DNA of 64,000 bases from an uncultured Pseudomonadales bacterium (GTDB lineage: Bacteria; Pseudomonadota; Gammaproteobacteria; Pseudomonadales; Azotimanducaceae). Below are positions 1-8,493 of this stretch, piece by piece. Each line of letters starts with the position of its first letter. Position 1 is the stretch's first letter. The notes under the pieces were generated by a model, which ran no database searches, was not told the origin of the DNA, and saw only the letters and a program-made list of their open reading frames with translations. The position numbers were made by a program, and so were the translations under genes. The stretch is from assembly GCA_958296025.1 (NCBI GenBank), contig OY282430.1:2418001-2482000 (forward strand). Reading direction: 5' to 3'.

Positions 1-155
1 GAGGAAGTGATGAGGCGACTCCTCGAACAGAAAAGAGGTTCGCCACCCGGCCTGAAAGAGCGTTGTTGGCCATCCGTTCCCGCACTGAAGGGGATCGCTG
101 TTCACCACCCTCTTCGGCCACGCAACCTCAAGAATGCTGACATTCGGAGTGGACT
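1..155. other. Left edge without a recognisable gene
   Basis: These bases precede the methyltransferase start. I see no convincing reading frame or RNA gene. The promoter of the methyltransferase presumably lies here, but I could not pick out a clear -35/-10 pair. Confidence 0.4.
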
Positions 156-1103
156 ATGGCTTCTGAACAACAAAGGAGAATATGCTTGCAGAAGTCCCAA
201 GTTTTTCAAGGAGACTGCCTAGACTTGATTCCACGGCTTCCGGATGCAAGCATCGACATCGTCGTAACCAGCCCTCCCTATTGGGGGCAACGCGATTCAT
301 TGGGCGGCGGCACTGAGAAAGATCCGAGGAACTACATTAATTTCCTCAAGTCGGTTTTCGTGGCCCTTCTACCCAAACTAAAGCAGTATGGAATACTGTG
401 GCTCAATTTGGGCGATAGCTACAATACGCCCGTAAATTGGACAGCAAAGGACTACAAATATAGTTCTTTGGGACCCGACCAAAGCGGCTTCAACCCCGAA
501 AATTCGGCTTACACTAAACCCCGCTTCAAACGCAAGGCGTTTATTGACGATAATTTCGGCTGGCTGCAGTACGGCAATTTTCTAATGCTACCGCAACGGC
601 TTTTGATTACCCTAGTTGAATCAGGATATCTGTATCGAGGCGAGGTCATTTGGTCAAAAAAAAATGCAATGCCTGAAGGGCGTTGCCGCCGTCCGCATCG
701 CAAGCACGAACCCATCTTCCTCTTAGCAAAAAGCGAACAGCACTCGTTCCGAACCAATCCGCCCGTACCAAGCGTTTGGACATTTTCGAACGAAAGCATA
801 AACGGGATCCAGCACCGTTCCCGCTTTCCAACCCAACTGCCGAAACTCTGCATTGACGCATACGGCCGGCTTGGCAGTGATGTGGTTGTATTGGATCCAT
901 TCTCCGGTTCAGGCACCACGGGGTCGGCAGCGCTGCAATTCGGCTGCACCTATATCGGATTTGAGATTGATGCAAAACAGGCTACAGCGTCCGAGCACAG
1001 GCTGCAAAAGATCAAAAAGCAAATGGGTCTAAATTTTAGCGCCCTAGGCGTTGGGACCGAGCGTCAATCAGAAATTTCGCAAAACGGTCGTCTGGAGTTT
1101 TGA
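156..1103 (+). CDS. Type II DNA methyltransferase, probably N4-cytosine
   Basis: A 315-residue site-specific DNA methyltransferase. The catalytic motif TSPPYW lies near residues 38-43 and the S-adenosylmethionine-binding motif DPFSGSGTTG near 247-256. This catalytic-first order is that of the beta class, and SPPY is the form usual for N4-methylcytosine enzymes (family knowledge). The ATG at 156 follows a GGAGTGG stretch at a short distance. The gene converges on the endonuclease gene and the two 3' ends overlap by 68 bases. Its base composition is clearly more AT-rich than the surrounding chromosome, which suggests transfer. A run of nine A (656-664) encodes part of SKKN and is a frameshift-prone site. 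Its role is to protect host DNA against the neighbouring nuclease. The target sequence cannot be read from the protein. Confidence 0.9.
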   Translation: MASEQQRRICLQKSQVFQGDCLDLIPRLPDASIDIVVTSPPYWGQRDSLGGGTEKDPRNYINFLKSVFVALLPKLKQYGILWLNLGDSYNTPVNWTAKDYKYSSLGPDQSGFNPENSAYTKPRFKRKAFIDDNFGWLQYGNFLMLPQRLLITLVESGYLYRGEVIWSKKNAMPEGRCRRPHRKHEPIFLLAKSEQHSFRTNPPVPSVWTFSNESINGIQHRSRFPTQLPKLCIDAYGRLGSDVVVLDPFSGSGTTGSAALQFGCTYIGFEIDAKQATASEHRLQKIKKQMGLNFSALGVGTERQSEISQNGRLEF

Positions 1104-2151
1104 AGTCGCAAACGAATATCCGCGCTGCCCGATCTCCACCGCGTGTTGGTTTTGTGTTTCTGTTGTACGAAAAGCAGGCGGAGAAGTGTCCATGCTCCTC
1201 GAAGTCCCGCCTCTTTTCACTTATACGCTCGCCAGAAGCATCGCCGAACTCGCCCCGATTTTCTGGCTTGGCCGATGGAAAACTCTTACAGTCCATCGTC
1301 CAAAATATGGAAAGATATCCTGCCTCTATCAAGGCTTGACTCATCGGCACATCGTCAGTGCGCCTCTCAGCAATGCTGGCTTTCACATGGATCACGCCTA
1401 GCAGTTTTTCACCGCTATCGGCATAGGAAATCAATATATCAGCCTTGTCGGAAATGATTCTAGAGTCGCCTACAGCTCTAAGAAGCGACTCTTTCTCGGC
1501 CTTGTTGCCTGTCGTTATGGTTACGTTATTTTCCCTAAGAAACGATCTGTAGTGTTCAATCAGAACACGCTCCAATGCCCATCCGCTTGTTCGCTTCCAG
1601 CTTTGCTCTAGGTTCAGCCGCTCATTGACGTGGGGATGGTTGGAGCGGTCACAATAGGTGCGGTTGATGAGAAATGTCCATAAATCAGAAGGGTTGGCGT
1701 CGGGCCACAGCCTAGTGGCCCGGATGAACGCATTTGCTACAGCATCCCCGCTGCGTCCCCCCGCAGCAAGACCCGTTCGGAGCACCGCGACCACTCCATC
1801 GTACTGACTACGGGTAGCATTAGAGAGGAAATACTCGGCATCATACCTGTCATACTTGAATCGGATAGTGAGTCCTTTTTTTAATTCCGTGACCCTTAGT
1901 TGGTTCCTCCCGTCGGGTTCAGTAGGGCCGCCCCCACCTAAACCAATGAACAGATTAGAGGCAGGCACTCCCACCGCCGCCGCCAATTGCAAAATCGCCG
2001 CAAGGGAGGGATTGCGCTCACCACGCTCAATACCGCCGATGTACGACCTGTCTAAACCCGCCGCCGCTGCAAGGCCTTCTTGGCTCAGCCCCAATTGTTC
2101 ACGGCGCTGCCGAACGTTCCTGCCGAAAGCCTGTCGGTCACTGCCGCTCAT
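1036..2151 (-). CDS. HTH-fused type II restriction endonuclease (BsaWI-like)
   Basis: A 371-residue protein with two parts. Residues about 8-68 form an XRE-type helix-turn-helix (RNVRQRREQLGLSQ, then IERGERNPSL). The rest resembles type II endonucleases, with a PD-(D/E)xK-like centre: Asp in KADILI near 238 and Lys in GVIHVKAS near 257. The segment HVKAS-IAERRTDDVPMSQAL is what makes me think of the BsaWI-type family, recalled rather than searched. I start at the ATG at 2151 because the XRE domain begins there; the frame is open to 2289 but the extra residues look random. Fusion of the HTH to the nuclease suggests it represses its own gene or delays expression, replacing a separate C protein. 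Its 3' end overlaps the methyltransferase. Confidence 0.75.
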   Translation of the reverse strand: MSGSDRQAFGRNVRQRREQLGLSQEGLAAAAGLDRSYIGGIERGERNPSLAAILQLAAAVGVPASNLFIGLGGGGPTEPDGRNQLRVTELKKGLTIRFKYDRYDAEYFLSNATRSQYDGVVAVLRTGLAAGGRSGDAVANAFIRATRLWPDANPSDLWTFLINRTYCDRSNHPHVNERLNLEQSWKRTSGWALERVLIEHYRSFLRENNVTITTGNKAEKESLLRAVGDSRIISDKADILISYADSGEKLLGVIHVKASIAERRTDDVPMSQALIEAGYLSIFWTMDCKSFPSAKPENRGEFGDASGERISEKRRDFEEHGHFSACFSYNRNTKPTRGGDRAARIFVCDFKTPDDRFAKFLIDARSQRLGR

Positions 2152-2265
2152 GTAAAATACTTTGCGGGCCCGAACGAAGCTAATCCACAGACTAATCGTA
2201 CCAATTGGCCAAGCGCATTGGCGGAACTTGCGTTGCTCTGCCCGGCGGACGCGCACCGGCCAATG

Positions 2266-2617
2266 CTGCGCGACGCGGCTGCGGGGCACACGAGTGACGG
2301 TCTGCGATGGCTTCGACGGGCGGGTGACGGTCCTTCGGGACGGACGGCCGCTTGCGTTCCGGGTGCTGGACGAGGGGGGAGCCGCCCGTTCCCGTGGAGG
2401 ACGAAAGGAGCCTCCGCTACGCAGTGGACCGGATCAAGGCGCACCAACAGGCGCACCCGAACTGGAAGCCCGCCCCAAACCATCCTTGGAGGCGGACCGC
2501 ACGAGCGCACTGCGGAGGGCCGTGACCTCCGCTCCCTCCGTTCACAGCCCGCAGCCCTCGGCGAATCCGGCCGCGTCCGCTCGAGAACAGGGAAGGGGAC
2601 ATTTCTACTTGGGTTTG
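2266..2617 (+). pseudogene. Transposase C-terminal remnant with frameshift and IS end
   Basis: Two adjacent frames together read like the C-terminus of an ISNCY-type transposase. The first frame gives RVTVCDGFDGRVTVLRDGRP and then LAFRVLDEG. After a run of six G (2374-2379) the reading continues in the next frame with EPPVPVEDERSLRYAVDRIK and then NWKPAPNHPWRR. One extra base in the G run explains the break. The sequence near 2594-2612 (GGGGACATTTCTACTTGG) resembles the terminal sequence such elements usually carry. No N-terminal part is present, so this is a dead fragment lying between the restriction gene and the MBL hydrolase. Confidence 0.65.
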
Positions 2618-3274
2618 TCAGCCCATAAACATCCGCCAAGTCTCCAAATCCCGCACCGCCAGATAAGTGTTCTGCTTGCGGGTCTCCCCTAAGGTGGCGT
2701 TGGGCACGCCGCCGTAGTTGTGCCCCGGCAGCAGTAGGGTGTCCTCCGGCAAGCTCTTGAGCTTTTGCAGGCTGTGATACATGTCCTCCGAGTTGGAGCC
2801 GGGCAAATCCACCCGCCCGCAGCCGTTGATGAACAGAGTGTCCCCCGAAACCAAGGTGTTCTTGATGCGGAAACATTGGGATCCGGGGGTATGGCCGGGC
2901 GTGTGCAGGAACTCCACCTCGACTTCGCCCACCTTCAGGGTGTCCCCGGAATCCACCGCGGCGATGTCGCTGGCGGAAAGGCCGGTCACCTTGGCGACGC
3001 CGGCGGCCTCCTGCTTGTGGGCGTAAGCCTTGACCGGGTGCTTCTCCATCAGTTCGGCCAAGCCCTCGATTCGGTTGTTGGCGAACGAACCGCCGATGTG
3101 GTCTGGGTGGTAGTGGGTCACTAATGCACTGGTCAGCCGGTAGTCCTTCTCCGCAATGTGCTGCAGCAGGCGGTCGATGTCCCAAGCCGGATCAACGATG
3201 GCCACTTCCCGAGTGGAGCGCGAACCGATCAGGTAGGTGAAGTTCTGCATGGGGCCGATCTGGATCTGCTCCAT
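2618..3274 (-). CDS. MBL-fold metallo-hydrolase, glyoxalase II/persulfide dioxygenase-like
   Basis: A 218-residue metallo-beta-lactamase-fold enzyme. The metal motif THYHPDHIGG is at residues 53-62, a second ligand region is TPGHTPGS, and the segment SGDTLFINGCGRVDLPGS is characteristic of the small cytosolic MBL group related to hydroxyacylglutathione hydrolase and ETHE1-type persulfide dioxygenases. The substrate is not resolved; a thioester or glutathione adduct is likely. I start at the ATG at 3274 (MEQIQIG), where family similarity begins; an in-frame ATG at 3304 is an alternative, and neither has a strong ribosome site. All expected metal ligands are visible, so it is probably active. 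It is transcribed alone. Confidence 0.85.
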   Translation of the reverse strand: MEQIQIGPMQNFTYLIGSRSTREVAIVDPAWDIDRLLQHIAEKDYRLTSALVTHYHPDHIGGSFANNRIEGLAELMEKHPVKAYAHKQEAAGVAKVTGLSASDIAAVDSGDTLKVGEVEVEFLHTPGHTPGSQCFRIKNTLVSGDTLFINGCGRVDLPGSNSEDMYHSLQKLKSLPEDTLLLPGHNYGGVPNATLGETRKQNTYLAVRDLETWRMFMG

Positions 3275-3734
3275 GATGAGTTCTTGGTGTTGTATCCAAG
3301 CCATAGCCTTCAATTCAACCCAACGAGAACCAAGCCAACCCCGAAGACCGCCGCAAATTCCTTGCCCACGCCGGCAAGATAACACCCCGGTCCCTGCACA
3401 GGCAAACTGCTGCAGGTGCCTCCCAAAGGCATCCAAATTCTCCACGACCAATTTTTTAGGGCGATTTCTGGCTTAAGAACTGCGCACGCGACGCCATTGA
3501 ATCGAACCGAAGCGCTTCACCGGAAAAGGCGGCTGCACCATGCGGCGGGCATCTCGGGGAACAACGGGTTATAGTGGCGTAGCGGACGTTTTTTTGGCGT
3601 CGCCTGTTTTTCACCAGCCCAATAACGACGCATGAACGAAGTCTCGGCGCTGACGCCCATCCCTTTCCAGCAATCTGCTGATGGAGCAGCGTAGCCAGGC
3701 GATTCCCACAACCAGAACATAGGAGACCCAGCCG
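3275..3734. other. Intergenic region, no gene seen
   Basis: About 460 bases between two divergent genes. No frame has a plausible protein, and I see no RNA gene or insertion-sequence end. It must hold the promoters of the MBL hydrolase (minus) and ogt (plus). The only clear signal is AGGAG shortly before the ogt start. Confidence 0.5.
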
Positions 3735-4211
3735 ATGCACTACACCTATTGCGACAGCCCCGTGGGCTCTCTGTTGCTGGCCGGCCGCGACGCCCTGGAG
3801 CTGCTTGCGTTTCCCTCCGGCAATCAGGCCAAGGCACCGGAGGCGGAATGGGAGGCTGCGGACGCACCCTTCCGTCAAGCCCTGCTTCAACTAGAGGAGT
3901 ACTTTACGGGCCGGCGGCGCACCTTCGACCTGCCCTTGGCACCCCGATGCACGACCTTTCAGCGCAAGGTGCTGGAGGCGCTGCAAGCCATTCCCTACGG
4001 GCAGACGCGCAGCTACAAAGAGGTCGCCGCCGCCATCGGCCAGCCCAAGGCGGTGCGCGCCGTCGGCGCCGCCAACGCCCGCAACCCCGTCCCCATCATC
4101 ATCCCCTGCCACCGAGTCATCGGCAGCGATGGTTCGCTCACCGGCTTCGGCGGCGGCCTTGAGGTCAAACAAACGCTGTTGCGCCTTGAAGCCACAGCGG
4201 CGGCGGCATGA
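3735..4211 (+). CDS. ogt: Methylated-DNA--protein-cysteine methyltransferase
   Basis: A 158-residue O6-alkylguanine DNA alkyltransferase. It repairs O6-methylguanine and O4-methylthymine by irreversible transfer of the alkyl group to its own cysteine. The active-site motif PCHRV is at residues 124-128 with the acceptor Cys125, and the helix-turn-helix-like segment FQRKVLEALQAIPYGQTRSY precedes it. Length matches Ogt rather than the longer Ada. An AGGAG lies upstream of the ATG at 3735. The stop codon overlaps the start of the BCCT transporter in an ATGA, so the two genes are translationally coupled, although no functional link is obvious. Confidence 0.95.
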   Translation: MHYTYCDSPVGSLLLAGRDALELLAFPSGNQAKAPEAEWEAADAPFRQALLQLEEYFTGRRRTFDLPLAPRCTTFQRKVLEALQAIPYGQTRSYKEVAAAIGQPKAVRAVGAANARNPVPIIIPCHRVIGSDGSLTGFGGGLEVKQTLLRLEATAAAA

Positions 4212-5749
4212 GGAGCGGTCAGCCGCCAGCCGCTTCGGGCGCCAACATCGATTGGTTCATTTTCGGCGCCGGCGCTGTCGGCATCCTGCTGGTTAGCCTG
4301 CCGTTGATGCTGTTCCCAGCGGCGGGCAGGGAGGCGCTGGCCGCAGCCTTCGCTGCGGTCACCCACGGCCTCGGCCCGGTCTATCTGCTCGGCGCCCTGG
4401 GGGTGCTGCTGTTCTTGCTCTATTTGGCGTTCAGCCGCTTCGGCAAGGTGGTGCTGGGCCGGGATGCAACCCCGGAATACTCCTCCTTTAGCTGGGCGTC
4501 CATGCTGTTTTGCGGAGGCATCGGCACCAGCGTGCTCTACTGGGGCACGGTGGAGTGGGCGCACTACTATGCGGAGCTGCCGTTCGGCGGGGCGCCCGGA
4601 ACGCCGGAAGCCACCCGCTGGGCCACGGCCTACCCCATCTTCCACTGGGGCTTCATCGGTTGGGCGCTCTACTGCCTGCCCGGCGTGGCCATCGCCTACG
4701 CCTACCATGTGCGCCGCATTCCCGTGCTGCGCCTGAGCACCGCCTGCCAGGCCGCCCTAGGGCGCCACACCGAAGGTTGGGCGGGGCGTTGCGTGGACTT
4801 GCTGTTCATGGTGGGGGTGCTCGGTGCGGTCACCACCGGCGTCGGCTTGGCCATTCAGATGATTGGCGCGGGATTGACGAACCTGCTGGACATCGAACCG
4901 ACCTTCCTTATGGACTTGGTGGTCATCGCCATCATCACCAGCCTTTTCGCCTTCAGCGTTTACGTCGGCTTGGAAGCCGGCATTAAGCGGCTCAGCGTCA
5001 TCAACGTCGGCCTCGCCTTCTTGCTTTTGTTCATCGTTTTCGCCATGGGCCCCACTGGGCACATCCTGGAGCTGGGCGCCGCCAGCCTCAAGCACATGCT
5101 GCTCAATTTCGTCCCCATGAGCATCTGGATCGACCTCTCCAACTCATCGAGCTTCGACGAAGACTGGACCGTCTTCTACTGGGCTTGGTGGCTGGCCCTA
5201 GGCCCCTTCATGGGCATGTTCATCACCAAGATATCCGGAGGGCGCACCATTAGGGAGGTGGTGCTGGGCACCATCGGCTACGGCACCTTGGGCTGCACCC
5301 TGTTCTTCATCGTCCTAGGCGGCGCCGCCCACCATCAAGAGATTGCTGGGCAGACGCCGGTGCTGGCGCTGGTGGCCGATGGGCAGGCGCCAAAGGCGGT
5401 TGTGCAGGTGTTGGACGCCTTGGGCACCGGCGGCTTCCTGATGATCCTGTTCGTGACGATCTGCATCATCTTCAGCGCCACCAGCTACGACAGCGCCGCC
5501 TATGTGTTGGCGTCCAGCGCCACTAGATCTTTGCCCACCCACGCCCACCCCGCTCGCTGGCACCGGGTGTTCTGGGCCTTCGCCCTCGGCGGCCTGCCGA
5601 TTTCGCTGGTCTATGTGGGCGGGCTTGTCTCTCTGCAGTCCGCCGTGGTGGTGACCTCGGTGCCCCTGCTGCTGGTATTCGTCCTGCTGGCTACTGCCTT
5701 GCTGAAGGGGTTGCGGGAGGATACTCCGCCTCGGTCTCCTTCTTCTTGA
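4208..5749 (+). CDS. BCCT family betaine/choline/carnitine transporter
   Basis: A 513-residue inner-membrane secondary transporter with about 12 hydrophobic segments. The region GGIGTSVLYWGTVEWAHYY and the aromatic-rich stretch around WIDLSNSSSFDEDWTVFYWA are typical of the betaine/choline/carnitine transporter family, which imports quaternary ammonium or sulfonium compounds such as glycine betaine, carnitine or DMSP with sodium or protons. The substrate is not predictable here. There is no long C-terminal regulatory extension of the BetP/BetT kind. The gene starts inside the ogt stop codon and its 3' end overlaps the convergent SYLF-domain gene by 59 bases. Confidence 0.92.
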   Translation: MRSGQPPAASGANIDWFIFGAGAVGILLVSLPLMLFPAAGREALAAAFAAVTHGLGPVYLLGALGVLLFLLYLAFSRFGKVVLGRDATPEYSSFSWASMLFCGGIGTSVLYWGTVEWAHYYAELPFGGAPGTPEATRWATAYPIFHWGFIGWALYCLPGVAIAYAYHVRRIPVLRLSTACQAALGRHTEGWAGRCVDLLFMVGVLGAVTTGVGLAIQMIGAGLTNLLDIEPTFLMDLVVIAIITSLFAFSVYVGLEAGIKRLSVINVGLAFLLLFIVFAMGPTGHILELGAASLKHMLLNFVPMSIWIDLSNSSSFDEDWTVFYWAWWLALGPFMGMFITKISGGRTIREVVLGTIGYGTLGCTLFFIVLGGAAHHQEIAGQTPVLALVADGQAPKAVVQVLDALGTGGFLMILFVTICIIFSATSYDSAAYVLASSATRSLPTHAHPARWHRVFWAFALGGLPISLVYVGGLVSLQSAVVVTSVPLLLVFVLLATALLKGLREDTPPRSPSS

Positions 5750-6278
5750 TCTTCCAGTATTTTGAGCCTGTCAGGGACAGGTCGTACATCAGGCCCCGGC
5801 TGCCGAAGACGAAGCCCACGATCGGCGCTTGGACGTTGTGGGTGTCAACCTCCCGGTTGGCGCCGAGTTTGACAAGGGCGATGCTGCCATCGACCCCCGC
5901 CTCCCAGCCGCTGCTGGCGCGGAACTTGTCGAGCGCCGCCTCGGTCACAAAGACGATGACCTCGCTGCGCACCTGCACACCGATCTGAAAGCCGATGGAC
6001 GCCTTGGTGGTGCGGTAATACTGCGCGGTTTGGCCATCCACCAAAAGCGCCCCCTTGCCAACGGCGACGCCCAAGCCAAAGCCGGCCAGCCCCACGCGGG
6101 GAAAGACCAAAACCCCAGCGGCGCCCTGCAGCAGATCCTCCACGGCCCTTTCCTGCTGCTGCAAGGTGGCCAAGGCCGCCTGCACACGGGCGTCCAATTC
6201 CGCGTCGGCGGCGAAGGCAAGGCCGCATGGCAGCAGCGCCACGCCAGCTAGCGCCAACTTGCGGGCGATGCCGGCCAT
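5691..6278 (-). CDS. Secreted SYLF-domain (YSC84-like) protein
   Basis: A 195-residue exported protein. From the chosen ATG at 6278 it opens with MAGIARKLALAGVALLPCG and LAFA-A, a clean Sec signal peptide; an upstream in-frame ATG at 6338 would give an unusually long n-region. The mature part (VLVFPRVGLAGFGLGVAVGK, then FGSRGLMYDLSL) matches the SYLF lipid-binding domain of YSC84-type proteins. The family binds phosphoinositides in eukaryotes; in bacteria the role is unknown, with an envelope lipid-binding role presumed. The charged C-terminus is encoded antisense to the last codons of the BCCT gene, so the convergent genes share 59 bases and no terminator fits between them. Confidence 0.82.
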   Translation of the reverse strand: MAGIARKLALAGVALLPCGLAFAADAELDARVQAALATLQQQERAVEDLLQGAAGVLVFPRVGLAGFGLGVAVGKGALLVDGQTAQYYRTTKASIGFQIGVQVRSEVIVFVTEAALDKFRASSGWEAGVDGSIALVKLGANREVDTHNVQAPIVGFVFGSRGLMYDLSLTGSKYWKIKKKETEAEYPPATPSARQ

Positions 6279-6498
6279 CGCCGCACGAGCGGCTCCAGGC
6301 AGCTTCCTGAAGTTCGACAATCTGAGTGTTCGCGTCATCCGCACAGCCAAGTTGGGTTCCAAGAGCGTGGCCCAGCACAAGGCGACCTTAAACCAATTCA
6401 AGCGCCATCGCCATGCTGGAAAGCCGCTAAACGCCTTGACCCAATCCCTGCTTGCGGGATTGAGGATTCCTTGCGAACGGTCGGCCAATAGTGGCGCA

Positions 6499-7776
6499 TC
6501 ATGGATCGATCAGCAAATTGAATTTCTCGAAATAGTCGGGAAAGGTCTTCGCCACGCAGCTCGGCTCCTGGATGGTGACCGGCACGCCACCGAGGGCCGC
6601 CAATGAGAAGCACATGGCCATGCGGTGGTCACCGTAGGTGTCGATGGTGGCCTGCTTTAGCCGCGCCGCCGGGTCAATGGCCAGAAAGTCGTCCCCTTCC
6701 TCCACAGCGGCGCCCAGCTTGCGCAACTCCCGGGCCATGGCCGCCAGCCGGTCGGTCTCCTTGATGCGCCAATTGGCGATGTTGCGGATGCGGGTGCGGC
6801 CCTTGGCGAACAGGGCCAGCACCGCCACCGTCATGGCGGCGTCCGGGATGTCGTTCAGATCGGCCTCAATGCCAACGAGGCGCCCCGGCCTAACGGCGAT
6901 GCTGGCGGCCCGTCGCTCCACCCGGGCGCCCATGGCGGCCAGCACATCGACAAAACCCAAGTCCCCTTGGACGCTGTCACCGCCGACGCCGCGCACCCGA
7001 ACGCCGCGCCCGGCAATGGCCCCGGCGGCCAGGAAGTAGCTTGCCGAGGAGGCGTCCCCCTCCACCAGATAGTCGCCACAGGAGCGGTAACCGCCCTTCG
7101 CCACCGCAAAACGGCGATGGCCCCAGTGATCCACTTCGGCCCCGAACCGCGCCATCAGATCCAAGGTGATGTCGATGTAGGGCTTGGAGACCAACTCCCC
7201 CACCACCTCCACCTGCACGGGCGCCTGCGCCAAGGGCGCGGCCAAGAGCAGGGCGGTCAGAAACTGGCTGGACAGGCTGCCGTCGATGTCCGTCCCGCCC
7301 CCGGCCAGCCCGCGCCCGCGCACCCGAACCGGCGGATATCCCGCCACTCCCGGATAGCCGATGTCCGCGCCAAGACGGTTGAGCGCCTCCACCAAGGGGC
7401 CGATGGGCCGTTCCCGCATCCGCGCATTCCCGTCCAGCACGAATTCGCCGTTGCCCAATGCCAGCGCCGCCGTGAGCGGGCGCAGCGCCGTGCCGGCCAG
7501 CCCTAAGCTCAATTCGGCGTGGCGATTGTCCGTCACCAACGGCCCGCCGACACCCTTGACCAACCAAGCATCGTCCCGCCGCACCAAGGAGACGCCCAAG
7601 GTCGCCAAGGCACGGCGCATCGCCTGGGTGTCTTCGCTGTCCAATAGGTTGCGGATGCGGGTATCGCCCTCGGCGAGAGCGGCCAGCAGCAGCGCCCGGT
7701 TGGAGATGCTCTTGGAGCCGGGCAAACGCACCTCGCCGGACAGGGACTTGACGGGTTGCAAGGTCAACGCATTCAT
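6499..7776 (-). CDS. aroA: 3-phosphoshikimate 1-carboxyvinyltransferase (EPSP synthase)
   Basis: A 425-residue enzyme that joins shikimate 3-phosphate and phosphoenolpyruvate in the sixth step of the chorismate pathway. LPGSKSISNRALLLAALAEG (residues about 19-38) is the phosphate-binding signature, GTALRPLTAAL is the second substrate loop, and GDHRMAMCFSLAALGG is the C-terminal signature. Length and order are normal, and the ATG at 7776 coincides with the start of homology. It precedes a short non-coding gap before the SYLF gene on the same strand. It is probably cytosolic and essential. No fusion or lesion is seen. Confidence 0.97.
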   Translation of the reverse strand: MNALTLQPVKSLSGEVRLPGSKSISNRALLLAALAEGDTRIRNLLDSEDTQAMRRALATLGVSLVRRDDAWLVKGVGGPLVTDNRHAELSLGLAGTALRPLTAALALGNGEFVLDGNARMRERPIGPLVEALNRLGADIGYPGVAGYPPVRVRGRGLAGGGTDIDGSLSSQFLTALLLAAPLAQAPVQVEVVGELVSKPYIDITLDLMARFGAEVDHWGHRRFAVAKGGYRSCGDYLVEGDASSASYFLAAGAIAGRGVRVRGVGGDSVQGDLGFVDVLAAMGARVERRAASIAVRPGRLVGIEADLNDIPDAAMTVAVLALFAKGRTRIRNIANWRIKETDRLAAMARELRKLGAAVEEGDDFLAIDPAARLKQATIDTYGDHRMAMCFSLAALGGVPVTIQEPSCVAKTFPDYFEKFNLLIDP

Positions 7777-7817
7777 TCAGGGGTGCTCTTGCTGCGGGAG
7801 CACTAGAGGATACTCGC

Positions 7818-8471
7818 TTAGCCGCCGCTCGACGGGCGGTGCTCAGCATAGCGGATCGCGACGAGGCGCCAGGTTTCGCCGCCGATGGAGACCAGTGCGC
7901 CCTTTTGCTTGCGCAGCAGGGAGCGAGCCATGGGCGAATCGATGCTGAGGCGTCCGGCGGCGGCGTCCGCTTCGTCAGGACCGACCAACTGAAAACGGCG
8001 AACGGCACCGGCGTCTTGCCGGCCGCTACCCGAGCCGATTTCTCCGCTGCTAGTTTGCACAGCGTCGATCCTGGGGCATTCTTTGCGTACATCTGAATCG
8101 GCAGCGGCACCGACTTCAGCCGCTGGCGCACCTAGAGTTCGGACCAACTCCACATGGGCGCCGAAGAACACTCTGGATCGGTCCGGCGGCGCCCGCTCCA
8201 CCACCTGGAGCTGGTCCAACCGCCGGGACAGGTAGGCGATGCGGCGGTCCGTCTCCCGAAGCTGCTTTTTGCCGTAGATATACTCCGCGTTCTCCGAGCG
8301 GTCCCCCATAGCCGCCGCTTCCGCCACCTGCCGCACCAACGCCGGCCTTGTGTGCTGCCAAAGCCTCTTGAGCTCGGCCTGCAGGGCATCGTAGCCGGCG
8401 CGGGTGACATAAGGCGACGGACCAGGGGAGGGCGACTGAAGACGGGCCAACTTGGCGCCTTTACCAGCCAA
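7818..8471 (-). CDS. greB: Transcript cleavage factor GreB with an internal insertion
   Basis: A 217-residue GreA/GreB-family protein, against about 158 for ordinary GreB. Residues 21-95 form the N-terminal coiled coil with the conserved tip MGDRSENAEYIYGKK, which reaches into the RNA polymerase secondary channel to stimulate cleavage of backtracked RNA. The C-terminal domain is split: FFGAHVELV is followed by about 45 residues without homology (roughly 111-157, Ala/Gly/Ser-rich), then RFQLVGPDE and LSIDSPMARSLL resume the domain. The conserved acidic pair in the tip is intact, so activity is plausible. The start is TTG at 8471, with GGAG a few bases upstream; no ATG is available near the homology start. 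Confidence 0.85.
   Translation of the reverse strand: MAGKGAKLARLQSPSPGPSPYVTRAGYDALQAELKRLWQHTRPALVRQVAEAAAMGDRSENAEYIYGKKQLRETDRRIAYLSRRLDQLQVVERAPPDRSRVFFGAHVELVRTLGAPAAEVGAAADSDVRKECPRIDAVQTSSGEIGSGSGRQDAGAVRRFQLVGPDEADAAAGRLSIDSPMARSLLRKQKGALVSIGGETWRLVAIRYAEHRPSSGG
8001..8141 (-). other. Extra coding segment inside greB
   Basis: This in-frame stretch encodes residues of GreB that lie between the two halves of the FKBP-like C-terminal domain and have no counterpart in the family as I know it. It is rich in Ala, Gly and Ser and contains no recognisable domain. The flanking domain halves fit together if it is removed. Confidence 0.6.
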
Positions 8472-8493
8472 ACGACTCCGCCGCGACGGATGC

